The translations under genes and the position numbers were made by a program. A stretch of 64,000 nucleotides of DNA from positions 270,542-334,541 of the forward strand of contig LNKV01000018.1 of the NCBI GenBank assembly GCA_001465935.1, written 5' to 3'. How positions within the stretch are numbered: the stretch's first letter is position 1; every line of letters begins with the position of its first letter. Positions 56,230 through 64,000 of the stretch are shown in pieces. Under the pieces are notes generated by a model that was not told the DNA's origin, searched no databases, and was given only the letters and a program-made list of their open reading frames with translations. The DNA is from Clarireedia homoeocarpa (Eukaryota > Ascomycota > Leotiomycetes > Helotiales > Rutstroemiaceae).

Positions 56230-59200
56230 ATGGGGACGCCTACGAAGCGGAGGAAGCTCAACCATGATGCGAAACCACCAGTCGCCCGGAATCTTGATTT
56301 CTTTTTCGGAAAGCAGAAACAAGATAAGCAGAAGCCTACTTCTCAATATGCAGCTAGTCCATCGCGGAGTACTCATGACAATGAGGAAGCTACAAATCTT
56401 ACAGATGAGGAACTTGCAAGAAAATTGCAGGCCGAATGGGACCAGGAAGCAAACGCGAACGATGGCATAAAGGAAGAAGGCAGTTCTGGGCAGGATTCTG
56501 CAGACAACAATGGCAGACAACCAGGACCTGCGAGCTTCCCTTTTCGTGCAGTCGATAATGAGGGGGCAAAAATCGACATAAATGGCGCCGGGAATCCGGA
56601 AGACATGCAGCATTTAGAGAAAGCAAACGTTGAGCCTGCTGTCAAGTTAAGCGCAAAAAAGAATGTACTCTCATTGCAGTCAGCTGGGATGGCGGAGGAT
56701 ACAATCTCATCTACCATACCATTCGACGAAAGCCCATTGACGTTCGACCCATCTAAATACATAGAGGAACTCAAGGGCCATTGGGCAGCTGAAGGGGGCG
56801 ATGCTTCTTATGCCTTACTCACCAGATGTTTCATTCTTGTGAATAGCACCCAGAGTCGTATCAAGATAGTCGATACGCTTGTCAACCTGCTACGGGTGAT
56901 CATTGAAGGTGATCCAAGTTCTTTATTACCAACTGTATGTCTGAACTTTTCTCATAAGTCCAGTGCCACATAGAGTGTGTTACTCATAAACAATACTCAA
57001 GATTAGAGTACTCAACCTTACGTCTACAACAATGCACATTTGTCTTGTCAATTTTCCGATTGTCTTGGACATTCAAAAGATTTGTTTGTCGTGATACATA
57101 GTCGAAATTTGGAATGCACAATTGTCTTTTAGACACTCAGATATTTATCTCAAGAGACATTTTCTGGATCGAGAATTTGAGGTTGATACATGATTGCAAC
57201 CCCTAGTGGAGTCATTCAAATATGTTCTCCTCTTTACACTGCCAATATATCTGATATTTGATCATTCTACATTGAACGCGCTTTCTGATATTTCTGCTTA
57301 GGTCTGGCTCGCCACTAATGCCATCTCCCCACCATATATCTCCTTAGAACTTGGACTTGGAGGGTCAGCGATCTCAAAGGCGCTTAAGAACGTGTGTGGC
57401 CTAGACAGCAGGTCATTAAAGACCTTGTATGATAAGCATGGTGATGCTGGAGATGTTGCTTTTGAAGCGAAGAAAAGACAGAGCTTTACTTTACGGAAGC
57501 CAAAGCCGTTGACTATCAAGGGAGTTTACCAATCACTTGTCAAGATAGCCAAGACGCAAGGCACTGGAAGCGGTGAGATCAAGCAACGGATCGTGGACCG
57601 TTTATTGCAAGATGCTAGGGGCGCAGAAGAATCTCGATATATTGTCAGGACTCTGTGTCAGCATGTAAGATCACTTTCTCTTTCCCTACCTAGTAGAAAA
57701 CTGACACACATCGTAGCTTCGGATTGGTGCTGTGAAAACCACGATGTTGATTGCGCTATCCAGAGCTTTCTTGTTGTCTCGGCCACCAGGAGCAGACTTT
57801 CCCATAAGATCAACCGTTGAGCTGGCGACATACAGAAAAGAAGTATTGGCCGAGGTATGGTCTAAGGCAGAGGAAATTGTAAAAGCATGTTTTGCAAAAC
57901 GACCCAACTACAATGATTTGATTCCTGTCCTTCTCGAAATAGGTGTCTGTGATGAACTGTCTATCAGATGTGGACTTGCTCTGCACATACCCTTGCGACC
58001 TATGCTGGGAAGCATCACTCGCGATCTGGCGGAAATGCTGACAAAGCTTCAAGGTCGAGATTTTAGCTGCGAGTACAAGTACGATGGACAGCGGGCTCAA
58101 GTTCATTGTGATGAACAAGGAAAAGTTTCAATATTTTCCAGACATTTGGAACTGATGACCGACAAATATCCGGATCTTGTAGCGTTGGTCCCAAAAATCC
58201 GTGGTGAAGGGGTCAGTAGTTTCATTATGGAAGGCGAGGTTGTATCAGTTGATCGAGAAACAGGCGATCTTAAGACCTTTCAAACACTGGCAAATAGGGC
58301 AAGGAAGGATGTTGCGATCGGAAGTGTTAAGATTGATGTCTGTTTATTCTCGTTCGATTTGATGTATCTGAACGGCGAATCACTATTGGATAGACCCTTT
58401 CGTGAGCGGCGGGAGCTTCTTAGAGGTCTGTTTATTGAGATTCCAAATCATTTCACGTGGGTAAAGAGTATCGATGCTACCTCTCAAGACTCAGAGACTG
58501 TTTTGGAATTCTTCAAAAGTGCAATAGATTGCAAATGCGAAGGGATCATGGTGAAAATCTTAGACAATCTTCCGAACCCAGCATTACCCGAGCCCGAAGA
58601 GACTACAGAACCAGCTGAAAATCCTCTACTCTTAACACCGAAGAAGTCGAAAGGAAAGAAGAAGTCTACAGAGAAAGAACCCGAGAAGAAAACCCGACGG
58701 AAAGCACTTCTGGCTACCTATGAACCTGATAAAAGACTGGACTCTTGGCTCAAAGTGAAGAAAGATTATAGCAGTGCCTTTGAAACGCTAGATCTGATAC
58801 CGATTGCTGCTTGGCACGGACAGGGTCGGAAAGCTCAATTCTGGTCACCTATTCTGCTAGCTGTACGGAATGAGGAAACCGGGACCCTGGAGGCTGTCTG
58901 TAAATGCATTTCTGGCTTTACAGATGCTTTCTATAAGGCAAACAAAGAGTTTTATGCGGAGGGTGGTGAGCATGTACTCGCTGAGAAGCCAAGCTACGTC
59001 GACTACAGAGGTGGCTATCCGGACGTCTGGTTCGAGCCGCAGGAGGTATGGGAGATGGCGTATGCCGATGTCACGATCAGTCCGGTGTATAGGGCTGCTA
59101 TTGGGCTGGTAAATGAGGATAAGGGGCTGAGTTTGAGGTTTCCTAGATTTCTGAAAAAAAGAGAGGATAAGTCGATAGATGAAGCAAGCACAGCGGAATT

Positions 59201-59300
59201 TTTGGCGGGGCTGTTCAGGAAGCAAGAGGAGAGGGTAGATGCTGGACAGGCTGAGTCGAAGGATGTGGCTGTAGATGTAGAGGAAGATGGAGATGACTGA
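56230..59300 (+). CDS. LIG1: DNA ligase I (ATP-dependent, Cdc9/LIG1)
   Basis: Seals Okazaki fragments and repair nicks. Exons 56230-56934, 57302-57664 and 57717-59300; 883 aa. A PIP-like motif RNLDFFFG lies near the N-terminus (about 20-27) in a disordered basic leader. The DNA-binding domain spans the exon 1/2 join (LLPTVWLATNAISPPY). Catalytic motif I is EYKYDGQRAQVH with nucleophilic Lys near 477. Motif IV is CEGIMVK (about 629-635), and motif V is SWLKVKKDY (about 698-706). Between IV and V lies a ~60-residue Lys/Glu-rich insert, much longer than in yeast Cdc9. The OB-domain end DVWFEPQEVWEMAYADVTISP is intact. Intron 1 (367 bp) is unusually long for this window. Confidence 0.96.
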
Positions 59301-59725
59301 GATGTAGATAAACACTACCGGTCACCAAGACAGTCCTTGGAGAGGAGAATGCTCTATAAATCTGGTGCATATCATGTGAAGATGAATAAATCTATGTCTA
59401 ATGACAAATATGGTTTGATGCCTGTGCTAAAGGACACCGCGACTTTAATCGAAGAAGGCACACGTTTGCCGCGATGATAGAATCCACCTCCATATCGCAA
59501 TTAGAAACTTAAGGTGCAGGTTATTTTATGTCCTATGATTGATTGCCTTTTGCATCTGTTTGCAGAAAATAGGAGCTCGTGAGTCCACAAGTTGCTTTGT
59601 CACAGCGTTGCCGTGTCAACTCAAATTGACGACCATCACAAAACAGACGGCAACATTGTGCCATAAATTTTTGCGACTGCGCTTTAACAACATCTACGAC
59701 AGTCTCCCTCAGTAACGTATTAAAT
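59301..59725. other. Spacer between LIG1 and the SprT-like gene
   Basis: 425 bp between tandem genes, holding the LIG1 3' end and the promoter of the next gene. No specific site claimed. Confidence 0.6.
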
Positions 59726-61870
59726 ATGGCGAGGTTAGTGAAGGATACCAGCGATGATGAATTTCCGGACATGGAAGAGCTACTTCGGGGGGTAAAATCG
59801 AAGAAAACTAGTCGGACGACATCAACATCACAAAACACAACAAACAGTACAACAAGAAAGGCCAATTCAAGCAAGAATGCGACGAGTAGCGCCAAAACCG
59901 AAAAATCTGCCATATTTACTGAGGTTAGGGAGCTGGAAAGGAATGAATCAAGTGACGCTGAGAATGCGAAACCAAAACCTAGAAAACGTGTCCTAAAGCA
60001 AACCGTGGACAATCCATTATTAAAACCATTGGGTGCAAGAAATGTCACTTCGTCGAGCGGCTCGAAGAAGCTCTTAGATTCTACGTCGCGTGGACAGAAG
60101 GCTACTGTGGTTGAAAAAGCAGCTCAGCTGAATGAGCGAAAGCCAGTGGAAAGAAATGTACCAAACAGGAAGATGGTTGCAAGGGGATCGATGGAATCTC
60201 AGTCCGATGAAGAGGTCGAGGAAAGTGAGTCTGATGATTCCAAACTGCCAAGGCGAAAAGTTCCAGTGCAGAAGTTACGTTCAAAAGCGCTTGCACGGCG
60301 GCCGGCTACTCCAAGTTCAGATGAGGAGACTGAAGAGGAGGAATCAGATGGTCTATCAGATTTCATTGTCGATGACGATGAGGAAGAGGAAGAAGAAGAG
60401 GAGGAGGAGGAGGAGGAAGATTCCGATATTTTCACACCACCACCTAAAGCAACACCACCGAGATCTACAAGAAAACTTGTCAGAGGGCGTAGGCCTAGGG
60501 TAGAGTCTAGTGATTCAGAAGAAGATACGCTACGAGACCTTCTTGAGAAAACAACAATCAAGGACGATGCATTGCCTGATCTCAACCCACCCAAAAAGAA
60601 CGACATACGCCCAGGGACGTCTTCGAGTATCGAAGACCAGGGTGCCATCTTACAATTGTAGGCTTCTTCTTGTGATTCTGAAACCTGCTTCGTTATGCTG
60701 ATTATCATAAGTGTTCCTTCACCTAGAAAAGTCTCCAAGCAAGTACGGGCCAAAACTCCACCACGAAGCCCCGAACTAAAACCACGAGGATTAGCATCGC
60801 CGAAGAAGCTTCCTCGAATACCATCCACGCCACATCGACCCAGTATGGATAGTTTTTGGTCTCAAGACGCTGTGAATGACTGGAATGACCAGTACTCCCC
60901 CTTGAAATCTCTCCAGCCTATTCCCAAGGCCAAACTCCCAGCACCTTCAACTTCTGGTGGTGGACTCCTCTTCTCCCCCAAGAAATCAAGCCCAGTCAAA
61001 ACCGAACGCATAACCAAAGATGCCAAAAAGGCCTTCTCAAGCATAAAACACGACCTAGCCAACAACTTCCTCACCGAACTCGACACCAAAATAACATCCG
61101 GACAAATCGCGCAGCTCTCTGCTTCTACTGGTGGTATCAAGATAATCTGGTCTAAGAAACTAAATACCACTGCTGGCCGCGCCAACTGGAAACGCGAAAC
61201 AATCAAAAGCCTCACCGATGGACCTCCCGTGCATCGCCACTACGCCTCGATCGAGCTCGCTGAGAAAGTCATCGACGACGAACACCGGCTGCTGAACGTG
61301 CTCGCGCACGAGTTCTGTCACCTAGCCAACTTCATGGTCAGCAACATCAAGACGAACCCGCACGGCAAGGAGTTCATAGCGTGGGCGGCGAAATGCTCGC
61401 GCGAGTTTGCCGATCGCGGTATCGAGGTTACGACGAAACATAGCTATGAGATTGATTACAAGTATGTGTGGGAATGTGTGGAGGAGGGCTGTCGCGCGCA
61501 GTTTAAGAGACATTCGAAGAGTATTGATGTGGTGAGACATCGGTGCGGGACGTGCAAGGGGAGATTAGCGCAGATAAAACCGGTGCCGAGGGGAGGAGCG
61601 GGGGGAACGGGGAAGGAGAGTGAGTATCAGGTCTTTTTTAGGGAGAATATGAAGAGGATCAAGGAGGAGAATCCGGGGACTCCGCAAAAGGAGGTTATGG
61701 CGCTTGTTGGGAAGAGGTATCAGGAGTTTAAGGCAAGGAAGGCGGAGATGGAAGGTGGTGAGACAAAGATTGCTGAGAAGAAGGAGGTAGTGCCGGATGA
61801 GGGGGATGGAGACGGGGTTTTGGAGGCTGTTTCGAGGAAACTGGATTTCTTGGATTTGACGAGTCCGTGA
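59726..61870 (+). CDS. SprT/GCNA-like metalloprotease, probable DNA-protein-crosslink repair
   Basis: Exons 59726-60657 and 60727-61870 give 691 aa. An alternative acceptor at 60711 would add five residues. The N-terminal half is disordered and rich in S/E/D, including a long Glu/Asp run (about 213-233). The C-terminal half is a SprT domain: HEFCH (about 505-509, zinc and catalytic Glu) and NPHGKEF (third His). A zinc ribbon follows (WECVEEGC...HRCGTCKGRL). The C-terminal segment VFFRENMKRIKEENPG...VGKRYQEFK resembles an HMG box. This order (acidic IDR, SprT, zinc ribbon, HMG-like) matches GCNA/ACRC-type proteases that clear DNA-protein crosslinks. Biological role in this fungus is inferred from family. 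It sits in tandem 425 bp after DNA ligase I. Confidence 0.88.
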
Positions 61871-62215
61871 TAAGATGATATCGAGATTCATTTATTGGTG
61901 GGATATTGAAATTGCTTATAACTACCTAAACTATATAGATTCATCACGATAAATGGATTCATAACGAGTGCTTGGACCAGAAATCTCTAGCGCATGTATG
62001 GCATTGCAACCAGAAGAGAAAGCCGCTGCCTCCCGGAAATCATCGTCCATCGTAAGATTCCATTCCTAGCATGACCTTCAGGGTCATAAATCATTTCCTA
62101 ATATCCCTATATGCTATGCCATCGCGTAAACAAATGGGATACATCCATCCGTTCATTCATCCATTCATGCATCCAATCCACCCCTCTTCCACTTCATTCC
62201 TTTGCACCCACTCAT
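61871..62215. other. Convergent spacer, SprT-like gene and MOG1
   Basis: 345 bp, two 3' UTRs. A short (CATC/CATT)n stretch at about 62144-62176. Confidence 0.65.
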
Positions 62216-63018
62216 CTAAACCTCATCAAAAAGACCCCAATCCTTGATCTTGAAAGTCTCCCAAACCTTCGCCGAATGCTCCACCGCATTCTCAATCAAC
62301 TTCCCTTGTTTCCCCAACTGCAAATCAACATCATCCTCCGTGTACTCGCCTTTGATATGTGGCACGTTAATCGTGACCAAGATATCGGTGTGCTCTTTCT
62401 CTAAGCGAATCATGTTCAGCACTATAGCTGTGAAATCTGGTGCCGGGTCACGGGAGTTGGGGTCCCGAGGCGGTGTTTGTGTAGCAATGAGGGTGTAGGC
62501 TGGTGTGCCTTCTCTGAAGAGGGGTTAGCTGGGCACGTGATGTGATGGAGAAGGATAGGAAGAAGAGGATAGGGCATGGAGAATAGGAATTTGATCACTT
62601 ACGGGAGCTTCGAAAACTTGGTGTCGGTGATCGACCACACTTTCACAGTGTCCAGATCGGAATCAACGATATCCTCGAGATGAGTGGTCATAGCCGCGCC
62701 GTCGGTCGCAGCTCCCGAACCGGATGTACCAACCCGCTCGGTGATGTCGAAAATGATACTAGTGAAGCCATCTTTATCCAAGTAGACTTCTTGGTGATCA
62801 GGAACTTGCCGAATGGTACTGAAGGTAATGTTAGTAGAGTAAAGTGAAAATATATTGTCGCGGTGGATGAATGACTTGGCGGAGAGCAAGCTGAAAGAAG
62901 GAAGTGGGGTGATTTTGGAGGGGTTTGGTGCGTGGACTTACCTGACGTCGGCGAAGGCTGAGGGGAGGTCGACGATAATGGCGCCGCCGAAAAGGGGAGT
63001 TGATACGTAAGTTGTCAT
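62216..63018 (-). CDS. MOG1: Mog1 (Ran GTPase nucleotide-release factor)
   Basis: A nuclear-transport cofactor that binds Ran/Gsp1. Exons 63018-62942, 62818-62603 and 62513-62216 give 196 aa. The joined N-terminus LFGGAIIVDLPSAFADVSTIRQVPDHQEVYLD is the Mog1 family hallmark. The second exon continues with SIIFDITERV and the third with FTAIVLNMIRLEKEHTDILVTINVPH. All introns are GT-AG with frame kept. The frame is open upstream of 63018, but the residues there are low-complexity and not family-like. Confidence 0.93.
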
Positions 63019-64000
63019 GTTGAGTACTGTTTGGTTTTTGAGTGTTGTGGATGGTCTGGGTCGTGATTTTCGTTGGCGCTGGTGAAATGTTGGTTGGTAG
63101 GGCTGCAGCTGACTACGCAATCAGACGTCACTGCTGAGCTAGTATTTTGAGAGGTTCCCGACAGGAATGTCGTCGGCGCAGTATATATGGATGTAGATTG
63201 AGTGTCTTTGGATTATCACGCCTTGGATGTATTTTCATAGAATGTGTGGATATTCTAAGATGTCTTGTTGATGGTGTTGGTGTTGTTAGGCGTTAAATGT
63301 TGCTGAAACTTGGGATCAACTTATCGGTTATAATTGCTGCCATTCCTTTCAGTGCCAGTGGTTTGGGTAGGTCTAAACGATGCCAGCAGTAAAACGATTA
63401 CCTCCAACATCCTTCATGTTTGCATTGTTGACATTCATCTACGTTTAGCAACTGAAATCCTCGAATGCGTGCGTGTCTAGCAGAAAATCTATTTTGTTTC
63501 GACGCGACCATGGACTAACATAACAGCCTAGCCTTAATTCTACCTGCAGGCGTAAAGGAGGGGTTACATAATTACGAGTATAGTACTCTGCTTCGACCAG
63601 CGCTCAGACATTGGTCTTCATCAAATGCCTCGAGCAGGCAGTCTCTTATTGGTATACATTGCTACCTGCGAAGATCTCCATCTACACAATCAAAATCGCA
63701 TGGGATGTTGCTTGCTTGTTCGGCCGGTGGGTGAAGACAATGGCCATAACTGACTCCAGTCTCCACAACAAATCCTCGAAACGAACTCGCTTGCCTTTCT
63801 AATTCGAGAGACCAGCCAAAAATCATAAAAGAACCCAAAGCACGACAAAAGTCACAATCCTAATCCTAAAAAGTAAAAGAAAAATCAAAATATAATTTAA
63901 TTCTGATTGATCAGAAGGTGGGTTGCAAAGATTGGATGAATGGAGTATAATGGGCATGAGCCACGGTCATCTCTGGTAAAAGGCAAGAAATGAATTCTGA
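63019..64000. other. Right-end region without a recognised gene
   Basis: MOG1 promoter then unassigned sequence. One 63-codon frame (63611-63802, +) is unsupported. A gene starting beyond the window edge cannot be excluded. Confidence 0.55.

Noticed and set aside
1..64000. CRISPR arrays, operons, riboswitches, bacterial-type elements
   Set aside because: The window is clearly eukaryotic nuclear DNA; the tandem repeats seen are simple satellites without spacer architecture.

Overview
This window is nuclear DNA of a filamentous ascomycete (Pezizomycotina). Genes have short introns (mostly 50-100 bp) with GTAAGT-like donors and YAG acceptors. A dispersed single 5S rRNA gene, a HET-domain gene, a full-size PDR-type ABC transporter, a Delta12 desaturase, and fungal forms of Itc1, Cog6, Atg9 and a putative Pex26 point the same way. 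The protein wording looks most like Leotiomycetes (Helotiales relatives), but that placement is inference from memory, not a search. Exon joins were worked out by hand from splice signals, reading frame and family continuity.

Layout. 1-6078 is a gene-free block crowded with micro- and minisatellites, and it contains an assembly gap (1457-1500). 6079-12789 holds a Delta12 fatty-acid desaturase (+) converging on a PDR-type ABC transporter (-). 12790-15810 is intergenic and carries an orphan 51-bp copy of a repeat found again at 45 kb. 15811-25185 holds ITC1 (-, seven exons, the first coding only the ATG), ALG8 (-), a possible small membrane protein (+) and an Emp46/47-type L-type lectin (+). 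26445-37538 holds a Pex26-like peroxin (-), a PARN/CAF1-type deadenylase (+), ATG9 (-) and COG6 (+), the last two divergent. 37814-43291 holds a HET-domain protein (-) and a secreted CPAF-like S41 protease with a Cys-rich tail (-). 43292-45771 is a transposon-bearing island: a ~510-bp non-autonomous element with long terminal inverted repeats, and a 132-bp foldback element with perfect 46-bp arms. 45772-49889 holds a type II membrane protein with DUF4097-like T-x-S-G repeats (+) and an AIM6-like protein (+). 50686-53253 holds the divergent ribosomal pair UBI3 (-) and RPS26 (+), then a 5S rRNA gene. 53254-63018 holds RINT1/TIP20 (-), DNA ligase I (+), a SprT/GCNA-like protease (+) and MOG1 (-). 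The right end to 64000 shows no gene.

How the genes relate. Much of the window encodes early secretory and membrane-trafficking machinery: ALG8 (N-glycan assembly), the ER-Golgi lectin, COG6 (Golgi tethering), TIP20 (Golgi-to-ER tethering) and ATG9 (autophagosome membrane supply). A replication/repair pair (DNA ligase I and SprT-like protease) and a ribosomal pair sit at the right. These are mostly conserved housekeeping genes. The least ordinary material is the repeat island at 43.3-45.8 kb, its partner fragment at 14 kb, the Cys-rich protease tail and the T-x-S-G repeat membrane protein.
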